From the NCBI GenBank assembly GCA_002427475.1, contig DIRG01000012.1, forward strand, positions 1-38,345: 38,345 nucleotides of DNA. Reading direction: 5' to 3'. Positions 16,558 through 24,553 of the stretch are shown piece after piece (the first letter of the stretch is position 1; every line of letters starts with the position of its first letter). The DNA is from Mageeibacillus sp. UBA5442 (GTDB taxonomy: Bacteria; Bacillota; Clostridia; Saccharofermentanales; DTU023). The notes beneath the pieces were generated by a model. The model saw nothing but the letters and a program-made list of their open reading frames with translations. It had not been told where the DNA came from and searched no databases. Position numbers and translations under genes: made by a program.

Positions 16558-17882
16558 TGAGAATTTACGACCTAATTAAGAAGAAACGCGATGGCGGCGA
16601 ACATAGCAAAGAAGAACTGCGCTACATAATTGATGCCTATGTCGGCGATGAAATCCCTGACTATCAGATAGCGGCCTGGTTAATGGCTGTATATTTCCGC
16701 GGCATGAGCAAAGAGGAGACACTTGATTTTACTCAGGCTCTGGTCTTGTCCGGGGATCAGGTTGATTTATCCGCCATTGAGGGCATCAAAGTAGATAAGC
16801 ATTCCACCGGAGGAGTTGGTGATAAGACATCGCTGATCGTGGGGCCTATTGTTGCCGCTTGTGGAATGAAGGTAGCGAAAATGAGCGGTCGCGGACTTGG
16901 GCATACCGGAGGAACTCTAGATAAGTTGGAAGCGATTCCCGGACTTAAGACCGAACTGACAGATGAAGAATTCATCGAGCAGGTCCGAGACATCAGCATC
17001 GCGATTATAGGACAGACGGGGGACTTGGCTCCGGGGGACAAAAAGCTTTACGCCTTACGTGACGTGACCGCCACCGTGGATTCATTACCCTTGATCGCAG
17101 GTTCAATTATGAGTAAAAAGCTAGCCGCAGGCAGTGAGGCTATCATTCTTGATGTTAAATGCGGTAGCGGAGCTTTTATGAAGGAAGAGGCAGACGCAAT
17201 AGAGCTGGCACAGCTGATGGTCGATATCGGTGAAGGCGCCGGTCGTCGTACTGCTGCATTAGTCACGGATATGGACCGACCTCTAGGTCAGTGCATCGGC
17301 AATGCTATTGAAATTCTTGAAGTTATTGAGGTTTTAAAGGGAGGTGGTGCGGAAGATTTGAGGGAGCTCTGTCTGGAACTGAGCTCGAACTTACTGGCAT
17401 TGGCTGTAGCTGATCCCGAGCAAGATTACAGGGCGCTCGCTGAAGACGCTCTCGCATCCGGGAAGGCGCTGCAGTCGTTTGCTCAGATGATTGCAGCTCA
17501 AGGTGGAGATCCCGCGATTATAGAGGATCCCAGTCTCCTACCACAGCCGAAATACTCGGCGGAACTTATAGCATCACAAGAGGGCTGGATCAGCTCCATG
17601 GACACGGAGGCCTGCGGCATCGCATCGTCGATGCTGGGAGCAGGTCGCCTGAAGATGGATGATCAGATACAGCCTGCCGCAGGAATAAGACTTCACCGTC
17701 GCAGCGGTGAAAAGGTAGAAAAGGGTGAAATCCTCGCTGAGCTCTATACGGACGATGAGACACTTCTGTCCGCTGCAATGACAAAACTGAACTCGGCGTA
17801 TGGTTTTTCACAAGAAAAAGTAGAAAGAAAACCACTGATTCTCGCACGAGTGAGAAAAAATGAAGAAAGGTCATACAGCTGA
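16557..17882 (+). CDS. pdp: Pyrimidine-nucleoside (thymidine/uridine) phosphorylase
   Basis: Cleaves uridine, thymidine and deoxyuridine with phosphate to base and (deoxy)ribose 1-phosphate. The 441-residue protein has the three-domain plan of the family: N-terminal helical MRIYDLIKKKRDGGEHSKEE, the phosphate/substrate motifs KHSTGGVGDKTSL and SGRGLGHTGGTLDKLE, KKLAAGSEAIILDVKCGSGAF, and a C-terminal lipoyl-like domain (GIRLHRRSGEKVEKGEILAEL). Broad-specificity Pdp (Firmicute type) is likelier than strict DeoA, but I cannot separate them by eye. It overlaps the permease stop by one base. Confidence 0.92.
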   Translation: MRIYDLIKKKRDGGEHSKEELRYIIDAYVGDEIPDYQIAAWLMAVYFRGMSKEETLDFTQALVLSGDQVDLSAIEGIKVDKHSTGGVGDKTSLIVGPIVAACGMKVAKMSGRGLGHTGGTLDKLEAIPGLKTELTDEEFIEQVRDISIAIIGQTGDLAPGDKKLYALRDVTATVDSLPLIAGSIMSKKLAAGSEAIILDVKCGSGAFMKEEADAIELAQLMVDIGEGAGRRTAALVTDMDRPLGQCIGNAIEILEVIEVLKGGGAEDLRELCLELSSNLLALAVADPEQDYRALAEDALASGKALQSFAQMIAAQGGDPAIIEDPSLLPQPKYSAELIASQEGWISSMDTEACGIASSMLGAGRLKMDDQIQPAAGIRLHRRSGEKVEKGEILAELYTDDETLLSAAMTKLNSAYGFSQEKVERKPLILARVRKNEERSYS

Positions 17883-17884
17883 GT

Positions 17885-17907
17885 GTAGGCGGATAGGCAA
17901 AGCCTAC
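17885..17907 (+). other. Intercistronic hairpin before lipoprotein 2
   Basis: GTAGGC (17885-17890) pairs with GCCTAC (17902-17907) just after the pdp stop and 21 bases before the next start. With no T-run it is more likely an mRNA stabiliser or processing point that raises receptor expression than a terminator. Confidence 0.4.
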
Positions 17908-17928
17908 TCTCGGCCTAAGGAGGTAGAA

Positions 17929-19059
17929 ATGAAAACTAAGAAATTTGTTGCCTTATTGTTGGCACTAGTAATGCTACTTGGCGTTGCTGCAGCCTGCAAC
18001 GGAGAAAGTGGAGATGATCTTCACAAGGAAGGAAGACAGGACGCAGATGGTAAAGCAGAAATTGCATTAATCACTGACGTAGGCACCATCGATGATAAGT
18101 CTTTTAACCAGGGATCCTGGGAAGGTGTTGTCAAATATGCTATAGATAATGACAAGACCTTTAAGTACTTTCAGCCCACTGAGAAATCAGACGCAGCTTA
18201 TATCAACTCTATCAACCTAGCGATAGAAGGCGGAGCAAAGATTATTGTGACGCCGGGTTTCCTCTTTGAGGGACCGATCCATACAGTGCAGGACCAATTC
18301 CCGGATGTCCACTTTATCCTGATTGACGGATATCCTCACGCGGGTGATTTTGTTCCGGACATTTCGGACAACGTTATTGGAATTCTCTACGCTGAAGAAG
18401 AGTCGGGCTATCTAGCCGGCTACGCAGCTGTACACGAAGGCTATCGTGACCTCGGCTTCATGGGCGGCATGGCGGTTCCCGCTGTTGTTCGCTTCGGCTA
18501 TGGTTTTCTGCAGGGAGCAGATGATGCCGCTGCCGAATTGAACTTGGCGGCTGGTGACATCAATGTTAAATACACATATGTAGGAAATTTTGATGCCACC
18601 CCGGAGAACGAATCAATGGCTGCCTCCTGGTTCCAGGAAGGCACTGAAGTAATCTTCGCTTGTGGCGGATCCGTCGGCACTTCTGTTATGAAGGCCGCTG
18701 AGAAAGCTGACACGAAAGTAATTGGTGTTGACGTTGACCAGTACGCTGAGTCCGATACCGTTATCACCTCTGCTATGAAGAACCTGGAAAAGTCGGTTAA
18801 TGATGCTATTGCCAGTATCTACGATGACAGCTGGGAAGGCGGCAGGGCTGTGACGCTCGACGCCACTGAAGGCTACACCATGATCTCTATGGAAAATGCT
18901 CGCTTTGAGAACTTCAGTCAGAGTGACTACGACGCTGTTTATCAGAAATTAGTTGACGGCTCCATCGACATCACCAAGGATCAAGATGAGAACGGTGAAC
19001 AGATTTTGGAACCGACAGAAATCGCACTGGACATCGTGGCAGTGGAAAACATCAAGTAA
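17929..19059 (+). CDS. BMP-family nucleoside-binding lipoprotein 2
   Basis: Receptor of importer 2, 376 residues. The signal peptide MKTKKFVALLLALVMLLG leads to Cys23, with a short tether and then a PnrA/TmpC-like domain: LITDVGTIDDKSFNQGSWEG, IIVTPGFLF, EEESGYLAGYAA, FACGGSVGTSV, VIGVDVDQYAES, ITSAMKNLEKSV. The IDDKSFNQ motif is closer to the family consensus than IDDGSFGQ in lipoprotein 1. ATG 17929 is preferred over an in-frame ATG at 17860 because AAGGAGG lies 7 bases upstream and the signal peptide starts there. The receptor gene comes last in this operon, whereas it comes first in operon 1. Confidence 0.92.
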   Translation: MKTKKFVALLLALVMLLGVAAACNGESGDDLHKEGRQDADGKAEIALITDVGTIDDKSFNQGSWEGVVKYAIDNDKTFKYFQPTEKSDAAYINSINLAIEGGAKIIVTPGFLFEGPIHTVQDQFPDVHFILIDGYPHAGDFVPDISDNVIGILYAEEESGYLAGYAAVHEGYRDLGFMGGMAVPAVVRFGYGFLQGADDAAAELNLAAGDINVKYTYVGNFDATPENESMAASWFQEGTEVIFACGGSVGTSVMKAAEKADTKVIGVDVDQYAESDTVITSAMKNLEKSVNDAIASIYDDSWEGGRAVTLDATEGYTMISMENARFENFSQSDYDAVYQKLVDGSIDITKDQDENGEQILEPTEIALDIVAVENIK

Positions 19060-19087
19060 AGCTTGCTTCTTAGAAAGCAAAAAAATG

Positions 19088-19110
19088 GGGGAAGCTGTTA
19101 AGGCTTCCCC
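19088..19110. terminator. Bidirectional rho-independent terminator
   Basis: GGGGAAGC (19088-19095) and GCTTCCCC (19103-19110) form a perfect 8-bp stem. The plus strand continues TGTTTAATTT and the minus strand reads CATTTTTTT after the stem, so it can end both nucleoside operon 2 and the convergent metal-ATPase transcript. Confidence 0.85.
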
Positions 19111-19153
19111 TGTTTAATTTATGGCAGTTTTACAGTCTTAACTTGTGCCCGAC

Positions 19154-21295
19154 TTAGCTTGCGATTGGGTTTCGCTGAAGCACAGGGGGTGTGGAACTTA
19201 AATCCCGAATGCGGAAGATGCGGAAGCAATTCAGGATGACCAAGAGAGTTACGCCGACATCAGCGAAAACTGCCAACCACATGGGCATGTAGCCGATTGT
19301 TGCTAAGAGGAGGAAGAGGAATTTCACTCCCAGTGCGAAGACTATGTTCTGACGTGCGATGCGCATGGTTTTTTTCGAAATCTTCAAACCCTTGAGCAGG
19401 GCGGACAGCTTGTCCTGCATGAGCACGACATCGGCCGCTTCTATTGCAGCGTCGCTGCCTAAGCCGCCCATGGCTACGCCTACATCTGCGATCATCAGAA
19501 CCGGAGCGTCGTTGATTCCGTCGCCGACAAAGCCGCTGCTACCGTTCGTTTCTTCGACTTTCGCTTTTTCCATCCAAGCCACTTTATCTTGAGGCAGCAA
19601 GGAGGCATGTACTTCTGCGATGCCGGCTTCCTTCGCAACTTCGCGGGCGAAAACTTCATTATCGCCGCTGAGAATTGCGATCCGCTCAACGCCTTCTTGG
19701 CGCAGTGCAGTTATGGTCTGTTGGGCTTCGTCCTTTAACTCGTCGCGGATGACGATGTGTCCCAGATAGCGGACCTTTTCCGCTGTAGGTACGGTGCTCA
19801 TTTCTTCATAGGTGCGCGTATCTCTGTAGGCGGGGATGATCGCCACATGGCTCATTGTCCATGCTTGGCCTTCACAGCCATCAGCGACAGCGCTTTCGTG
19901 TAACCCTAGCATTTTCATCAAGGCGGCATTGCCGAGATAGACGGTCGCCGGGAAGTCTACAGATAAATTCAAACCGTTGCTACTTTCGATCACGCCGCGG
20001 ATGCCGTGACCCGGAAGGGCGACGATGTCGGACAGACCTTCGGTAGATAAAGTGAAGCCGAGGGCTTCAGCGTGCTTGATGATGCTTTGGGCAATCGGGT
20101 GTGTAAAGCTCTGCTCTAATGTAGCGGCTAGTGCCACAAAGCGTTCTTCGTTAACATCTTCCTCAGCATGGGTGGCGATGACGCTGAATTCGCCTTTGGT
20201 CAGGGTTCCGGTCTTGTCAAAGGCCAGAGTCTTCAGGCGAGAGAGGTTCTCCAGATCGGTGCCGCCTCTGATGAGAACTCCGTGGCGCGAAGCCATGCCT
20301 AGGCCAGAAACGAAGGTGAGGGGAACCGAGATGACAAAGGCGCAGGGGCAGGAGACGACGAGGAAGGTGAGTCCGCGGTAAATCCAGGTCGAGAAATCTT
20401 GGCCGCTAAAGAGCAGGGGTGGAAGGACGGACACCAATAGTGCCAAAATCACGACGATCGGTGTATAGACACGCGAAAAGCGCCTGACTAACGTTTCGGA
20501 GTGGGCTTTACGCTGGGAAGCTTCTTCAACCATCGCCATAACGCGGCTGGCTGTTGATTCTGCATAGATAGTATCCGCTCTCATACGCAAGAGGCCGTCT
20601 CCGTTGACACTGCCGCTAAGAACCTTCGTGCCTGCGCTTGCCTCCAAGGGCAAGGCTTCACCGGTAATGGCTGCGGTATTGAGAGTGCTTCTGCCACTGA
20701 GAATAATTCCGTCGGTCGGGATAAGATCTCCCGCCTGAATCTCGAGAATGTCACCGATTGCGATGTTGACGGGGTCTATACGTTCGACTCCTTTTTCAGT
20801 GACGAGGTTGGCATAGGGAGCGGCAATATCCAAGAGGTCCGAAATCGATTTTTGCGATCTGCCGACGGCAAAATCTTCGAGGCGTTGGCCGATTTGATAG
20901 AGGATCATGACCAGAGCGGCCTCGGGATATTCACCTAGGATGACTGCGCCGACGGTGGCGACTGTCATGAGGAACTGCTCGTCGAGGATAAAGCCGGAGA
21001 AAAGTTTCTTCACTGCGCTGATCATGACTTCATAGCCGGCAAGGAGCCAGGCAAGAATTATCAAGGCGATGGAGACGGTGTCTTGGGCGAAAGCATATTT
21101 GAACAAAAGGCCAAGCAAGAAGGCGCCAATAGAAAGGAAGAGAAGGACAAGCTTAACGTTTGCCTGTCGCTCAGTTTTCGGCGGGGACTCATGACAACAG
21201 CCGCAGGAAGATAGGCCTCCCTGCGCTTCATTTGCACAGGAAAGGTCGACCTTGTGCTCTTCATGCTTTTCGTGAATTAGATTATTGTTTTGCAT
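19154..21295 (-). CDS. P1B-type heavy-metal efflux ATPase (Zn/Cd/Pb class)
   Basis: Membrane pump exporting divalent soft metals, 713 residues. Core motifs: TGEALP, the membrane CPC in VVSCPCAFVIS (about residue 314), phosphorylation site DKTGTLTKG (about 358), HP in FTHPIAQ, and GDGINDAPVL (about 590), with eight membrane helices expected. CPC together with the KFLFLLLA and DVGVTLLVILN last helices points to the ZntA/CadA class and not the cobalt SPC class. It lacks a GMTCxxC heavy-metal-associated domain; instead the first 45 residues are His- and Cys-rich (HEKHEEH, SSCGCCHES). It follows the ArsR-type gene by 30 bases in one operon. Confidence 0.92.
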   Translation of the reverse strand: MQNNNLIHEKHEEHKVDLSCANEAQGGLSSCGCCHESPPKTERQANVKLVLLFLSIGAFLLGLLFKYAFAQDTVSIALIILAWLLAGYEVMISAVKKLFSGFILDEQFLMTVATVGAVILGEYPEAALVMILYQIGQRLEDFAVGRSQKSISDLLDIAAPYANLVTEKGVERIDPVNIAIGDILEIQAGDLIPTDGIILSGRSTLNTAAITGEALPLEASAGTKVLSGSVNGDGLLRMRADTIYAESTASRVMAMVEEASQRKAHSETLVRRFSRVYTPIVVILALLVSVLPPLLFSGQDFSTWIYRGLTFLVVSCPCAFVISVPLTFVSGLGMASRHGVLIRGGTDLENLSRLKTLAFDKTGTLTKGEFSVIATHAEEDVNEERFVALAATLEQSFTHPIAQSIIKHAEALGFTLSTEGLSDIVALPGHGIRGVIESSNGLNLSVDFPATVYLGNAALMKMLGLHESAVADGCEGQAWTMSHVAIIPAYRDTRTYEEMSTVPTAEKVRYLGHIVIRDELKDEAQQTITALRQEGVERIAILSGDNEVFAREVAKEAGIAEVHASLLPQDKVAWMEKAKVEETNGSSGFVGDGINDAPVLMIADVGVAMGGLGSDAAIEAADVVLMQDKLSALLKGLKISKKTMRIARQNIVFALGVKFLFLLLATIGYMPMWLAVFADVGVTLLVILNCFRIFRIRDLSSTPPVLQRNPIAS

Positions 21296-21325
21296 TAACT
21301 TTTTCTGCTCCTGAAAGAAGTAAGA

Positions 21326-21664
21326 TTATTCATTGATGTGCTCTTTGCCGACATCATAAAGGACTACTACGTGATCATCTGAGAGGCTGTAATAGATATA
21401 TTTTCCATCTCGACGTGACTTTACAAGGTTGTTATGGCGGAGGAGGCGCAACTGATGGGATATGGCCGAATCAGAAAGTGAAAGCAGTTCGGCCAAGTCG
21501 CTGACACAAAGTTCGTTCAGACGCAAGGCAGCAATTATTTGAACACGTGTGCTGTCGCCCATAACGGAAAACAAGTCTGCCAGTCGCGACATCTCTTCAT
21601 CGTGAGGCATTTCCTCTCTGATCGCTGATAAGTCACAGCGACAGTCGCTTTCTTTCTGTGTCAT
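21326..21664 (-). CDS. ArsR/SmtB/CadC-family metal-sensing repressor
   Basis: A 112-residue winged-helix repressor expected to bind metal and release the ATPase promoter. The DNA-reading helix is in LSLSDSAISHQLRLLRHNNLV. The dimer-interface alpha-5 zinc site is complete by spacing: Asp and His in SDDH, His eleven residues after the first His, then Glu three later (HINE), as in SmtB. Cys is also present in ELCVSDLAELL (alpha-3 type) and in an N-terminal CRC, so a thiolate site of CadC type may coexist. AGGAGG lies 6 bases upstream of the ATG. The protein is most likely Zn-, Cd- or Pb-responsive. Confidence 0.92.
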   Translation of the reverse strand: MTQKESDCRCDLSAIREEMPHDEEMSRLADLFSVMGDSTRVQIIAALRLNELCVSDLAELLSLSDSAISHQLRLLRHNNLVKSRRDGKYIYYSLSDDHVVVLYDVGKEHINE

Positions 21665-21700
21665 TATGATCCTCCTGTTTGTATTGTTATTAAAATATCA

Positions 21701-21726
21701 TTTCGATACTTGCTCAAGTGTTAAAT
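21701..21726. promoter_or_regulatory. Candidate 12-2-12 ArsR/SmtB operator
   Basis: TTTCGATACTTG and CAAGTGTTAAAT flank a central CT; 8 of 12 positions pair, including a perfect ACTTG/CAAGT core. On the minus strand it overlaps TTGAGC, a possible -35 box 17 bases from TTTAAT. It lies about 40 bases upstream of the repressor start, and its architecture matches the SmtB/CzrA class. Confidence 0.55.
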
Positions 21727-21752
21727 TGATAATACGAAACATCGTCCCTTTT

Positions 21753-21851
21753 GTCAAGAAAATTGACGGCACAAATGTGCTTGACGCTCTAATCCAGAAA
21801 AACTATACTTTAGCCACAAAGTCAATTTTCGTGCCAGGCACGAATCTTGAC
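21753..21851. repeat. BIME-like pair of inverted palindromic repeats
   Basis: GTCAAGAAAATTGAC (21753-21767) is answered on the right by GTCAATTTTC (21821-21830) and TCTTGAC (21845-21851), with the perfect palindrome TTCGTGCCAGGCACGAA (21828-21844) looped out between them. The left half has its own small palindrome GCACA-AA-TGTGC (21769-21780). The two halves look like one REP-type module in opposite orientations. It contains no gene; the overlapping 67-residue frame is not credible. Confidence 0.5.
21781..21809 (+). promoter_or_regulatory. Promoter for the cobalamin-riboswitch operon
   Basis: TTGACG (21781-21786) and TATACT (21804-21809) are 17 bases apart, placing the RNA start near 21816, about 45 bases before the aptamer. 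The promoter lies within the inverted-repeat element. Confidence 0.65.
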
Positions 21852-21860
21852 CACATAGAG

Positions 21861-22025
21861 TACAGATGATAATGAAAATTATCTGGGAAACAGGTGTGAA
21901 TCCTGTGCGGTGCCGCCGCTGTAAGCGATTTGATTAACTCTAGGCTCAGGCCAGCCACTGACGTTTTGTTGGGAAGGTGGGGTTAATGGTTTAAAACCGA
22001 TCGCAAGCCAGAAGACCGATCTGTA
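21861..22025 (+). promoter_or_regulatory. Cobalamin (B12) riboswitch aptamer
   Basis: The conserved core is unmistakable: GGGAAACAGGTGTGAATCC, then CGGTGCCGCCGCTGTAAGCG, GCCACTG, GGGAAGG and the 3' B12 box AGCCAGAAGACC (22006-22017). The closing P1 stem is TACAGAT (21861-21867) with ATCTGTA (22019-22025). Presence of the GCCACTG/GGGAAGG peripheral domain suggests the adenosylcobalamin (class I) group. It controls the downstream lipoprotein and ECF genes, presumably repressing them when cobalamin is plentiful. Confidence 0.95.
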
Positions 22026-22081
22026 TACTACAGAAGGATACAACGGAACATTGTTTCCCCTGAGCATGATATGTATAAACG

Positions 22082-22112
22082 GCTACAAATCTAGGATTTG
22101 TAGCTGTTTTTT
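22082..22112 (+). terminator. Riboswitch expression-platform terminator
   Basis: GCTACAAATC (22082-22091) and GATTTGTAGC (22095-22104) form a perfect 10-bp stem with a 3-base loop, followed by TGTTTTTT. It lies 57 bases after the aptamer and 55 before the first gene, consistent with ligand-controlled transcription termination. The antiterminator pairing was not resolved by eye. Confidence 0.85.
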
Positions 22113-22166
22113 AATTTCTCAGGAGATAAAAGGAGACAAAAACTCATTATTTCGAAGGAGGAATTA

Positions 22167-24020
22167 ATGAAGAACAATTGGAGAAAGCATCTTGCTTTCA
22201 TCATCGCTTTTATTCTAATTCTGGCCACAGTGCTGCAAGCCTGCGCGCCGGCACAGACAGATCCTGACGGCAGTCAAACGATGGCAGATCCCACTGTGGA
22301 GTCAAGCTTGCCTTCTCAGCCAGTGGCAGAGACAGAAGTCAGCGAAGAACCTGATGGCGAGGAAGCGATCAGTGGCAGGTTCGTCCTTGCCGGAATCGCC
22401 GAGGATGCGAGCGCCGAGAATCCCTATCAGATCTGGCTGGATCTTCCCTTTTCTGCAGAAGAAGGCACTGATGCCTGGAGTCTGACCCAGGAGATTCTCG
22501 AAGAAAACGACTACGCTCTCGTCGAATCTGAATGGGGCAATCATATCCAAAAGCTCACTCCCCCCGCAGATTCCGGACAAGTCGAGGCCGAAGCCGCCGT
22601 GACGAATGGTCCCGATTCAAGCTGGATGTGGTCTTATAACGACAATGTCGATCAGCCTGCGCATGAATATTTGCTACAGGACGGTGACGTGATCCGCTGG
22701 TATTTCACCAATAACTGGGCTGATGACTACACTGGCCATCCCGAAACCCATTTTACTGACGAAGGCAATTCTGTGCAGGTCAAAGCCGATGCCGAAAGAC
22801 CTTCCGACTGGACAGCTTGGTGGTCCGCTTTTGCTTCTTCTATGGAGCACAACAACGTGAAAGAAATCGAACTCAGCCTCTCGGGCTTTGAGAGCGAAGA
22901 GCTCTTTACGTTCACACAAGAAGACGGAGACTGGTTCGATAGCTACTCAGATCCGCTACAGGTAGAAGAATGGATTTATCTGGTCTATTCCGACATTCTC
23001 TATAAAATCAATCAAGACGGAAGCATCGAAGATTCCGCTGCTCTGCAATTCCCGATCGATTCCAGTTCGCGCATAGCTTATGCCGACGGTCTCCTCTTAG
23101 TTCCCATGAAATACGGCAAAGTCCAAGCTCTGACTGCAGACAATTTGACTACAGCCTGGATTTCCGCTGCAGCCACCCAGATACTAGTGGAAGCCGAAGA
23201 CAGCCCGGGCAGCAAAGTGCCACATTTTCAGCAATCACTTAGCTCCCTGACTGTCGCGGATGGCCTTGTCTACCAAGCTCTCTGCACTGTCGGTTGGAGT
23301 GAACGCTCTTTCGGCGGCAGCTTTCGCGCGCTGGACCTAAATGACGGCAGCGTTGTCTGGGACTACAGTTCGGATGAGTCCGGCTTTTATTGGACCGGTG
23401 GAGCTATCCATGAAGACAGAATTTACGTCGGCAACGACAATGGTGAAATCATTGCCTTTGACCGCTTGACGGGAGAAATCCTTGAACAAAGCAGCTTACC
23501 CGCAGTAGATGGTCAGCCAGCTGCGATTCGTTCCAACATCGTGCTTCAGGACGACTTCCTCTTCTTTGTCTCAAAGGACGACGGCAGCCTCAATCGCATC
23601 GAAATTACTGACGGTAAATTGGGCAATCTCGAGCGCGTGCAATTCAGCGACAGCAGTACGGCCTCACCCACTATTCACGACGGCAAGGTTTATGTCGCCG
23701 GCAATAACAGCTTAGCTATCATCGATGCCGAGAGTATGCAGATTGAAAAAACTTACGAAATCGAAGGTTACATCCAGTCCACACCGCTCGTGCTCGAAGA
23801 CGGCAGCGGACGCGTATTTGTATATTTCACGATCAATAATGAAACAGGCGGCATCTACGGCGTCGCCACAGACAGTGACACAGTTCACACGGTTTTTACA
23901 CCTCACGAATCGCAGCAGAACTATTGTATGGCGACAGTGTCCGTGTCTCCCGACGGGACGCTCTACTACACGAATGATTCCCATACCTTCTTTGCGGTGC
24001 AATTGTTGGGGCTTAATTAA
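22167..24020 (+). CDS. Lipoprotein with transcobalamin-like (DUF4430) domain and PQQ-type beta-propeller
   Basis: Surface lipoprotein of 617 residues. The signal peptide ends in TVLQAC (lipid Cys26) and an acidic tether follows. Residues about 70-180 resemble DUF4430, the fold of the C-terminal domain of transcobalamin/intrinsic factor: SLTQEILEENDY, SSWMWSYNDN and YLLQDGDVIRWYFTNNW match the pattern of a Trp-x-Tyr-x-x-Asn followed by an Asp-Gly-Asp-x-Ile strand. From about residue 225 the chain is a repeat propeller with Trp/Gly-rich blades (ALDLNDGSVVWDYS, IIAFDRLTGEILEQS, VYVAGNNSLAIIDAE) like PQQ-binding-like proteins, though no enzyme residues are evident. First gene after the B12 riboswitch; GGAGG is 6 bases before the ATG. 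Proposed role: corrinoid capture or scaffold. Domain reading is from memory and is not confirmed by search. Confidence 0.8.
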   Translation: MKNNWRKHLAFIIAFILILATVLQACAPAQTDPDGSQTMADPTVESSLPSQPVAETEVSEEPDGEEAISGRFVLAGIAEDASAENPYQIWLDLPFSAEEGTDAWSLTQEILEENDYALVESEWGNHIQKLTPPADSGQVEAEAAVTNGPDSSWMWSYNDNVDQPAHEYLLQDGDVIRWYFTNNWADDYTGHPETHFTDEGNSVQVKADAERPSDWTAWWSAFASSMEHNNVKEIELSLSGFESEELFTFTQEDGDWFDSYSDPLQVEEWIYLVYSDILYKINQDGSIEDSAALQFPIDSSSRIAYADGLLLVPMKYGKVQALTADNLTTAWISAAATQILVEAEDSPGSKVPHFQQSLSSLTVADGLVYQALCTVGWSERSFGGSFRALDLNDGSVVWDYSSDESGFYWTGGAIHEDRIYVGNDNGEIIAFDRLTGEILEQSSLPAVDGQPAAIRSNIVLQDDFLFFVSKDDGSLNRIEITDGKLGNLERVQFSDSSTASPTIHDGKVYVAGNNSLAIIDAESMQIEKTYEIEGYIQSTPLVLEDGSGRVFVYFTINNETGGIYGVATDSDTVHTVFTPHESQQNYCMATVSVSPDGTLYYTNDSHTFFAVQLLGLN

Positions 24021-24031
24021 GGAATGATTTT

Positions 24032-24517
24032 ATGCCGGTAAAGATAAGAAAAAAAGATAAGCAGCGTTCTGATCTCCGCCTTCTGACGCTGCTTCTAGTA
24101 CTCATTCTTCTAGTCGCAACTGCTTGCCAGAGCCAGGAGGAGGCAGTCTCGGAAGGCAGTATCGAGGTTCTCCTGTCCGTTGATTGCAGCAATGCAGTAG
24201 CGGCGGGGGTGCCGGGAGCAGATACCTACGAGCCGGATGGTGCTGTTTTAACTGAGGCTAAGATCCTCGTGGCTGAGGAGAGCTCCGTCTTGGATACACT
24301 GCAAGCGAGCGATTTGATCGTCAACACCAGCACGGCTGTCCTCGGCGTTTACGTAAAGAGTATCCAAGGGATCAGCGAAGGCAAAGGGGGCTGGATTTTC
24401 TCTATAAATGGAGAATTCCCGCATACATCAGCTTCGAATGTGCCTGTTGAAGCGGGCGACGAAGTAGCCTTTTATTACACCGTGACTCCGGGCGATGTGC
24501 CCGGCTCACCCTACTAA
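24032..24517 (+). CDS. Small DUF4430 (transcobalamin-like) lipoprotein
   Basis: A 161-residue lipoprotein: a basic start, a hydrophobic stretch LLTLLLVLILLVATAC (lipid Cys32), then a single beta-rich domain. The domain pattern VEVLLSVDCSN-like strand, ILVAEESSVLDTLQAS, GVYVKSIQGISEGKGGWIFSINGEF and VEAGDEVAFYYTVTPGD is that of DUF4430, the transcobalamin-type C-terminal fold. It starts 11 bases after the propeller lipoprotein with AAGGA upstream. In the riboswitch operon it is the best candidate for the cobalamin receptor that hands ligand to the ECF S component. Direct binding is inference. Confidence 0.82.
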   Translation: MPVKIRKKDKQRSDLRLLTLLLVLILLVATACQSQEEAVSEGSIEVLLSVDCSNAVAAGVPGADTYEPDGAVLTEAKILVAEESSVLDTLQASDLIVNTSTAVLGVYVKSIQGISEGKGGWIFSINGEFPHTSASNVPVEAGDEVAFYYTVTPGDVPGSPY

Positions 24518-24553
24518 AGCTTGTGCTTAAAAAGCGCAGCTAGGACGAAAGAT

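Noticed and set aside
17860..17928. Longer start for BMP lipoprotein 2
   Set aside because: It overlaps the pdp end, lacks a ribosome site and adds 23 residues before a clear signal peptide; ATG 17929 has AAGGAGG.
21666..21869. 67-residue plus-strand frame beginning at the ArsR start
   Set aside because: It runs through the operator, inverted repeats, promoter and riboswitch P1 stem, has no ribosome site and no protein-like pattern.
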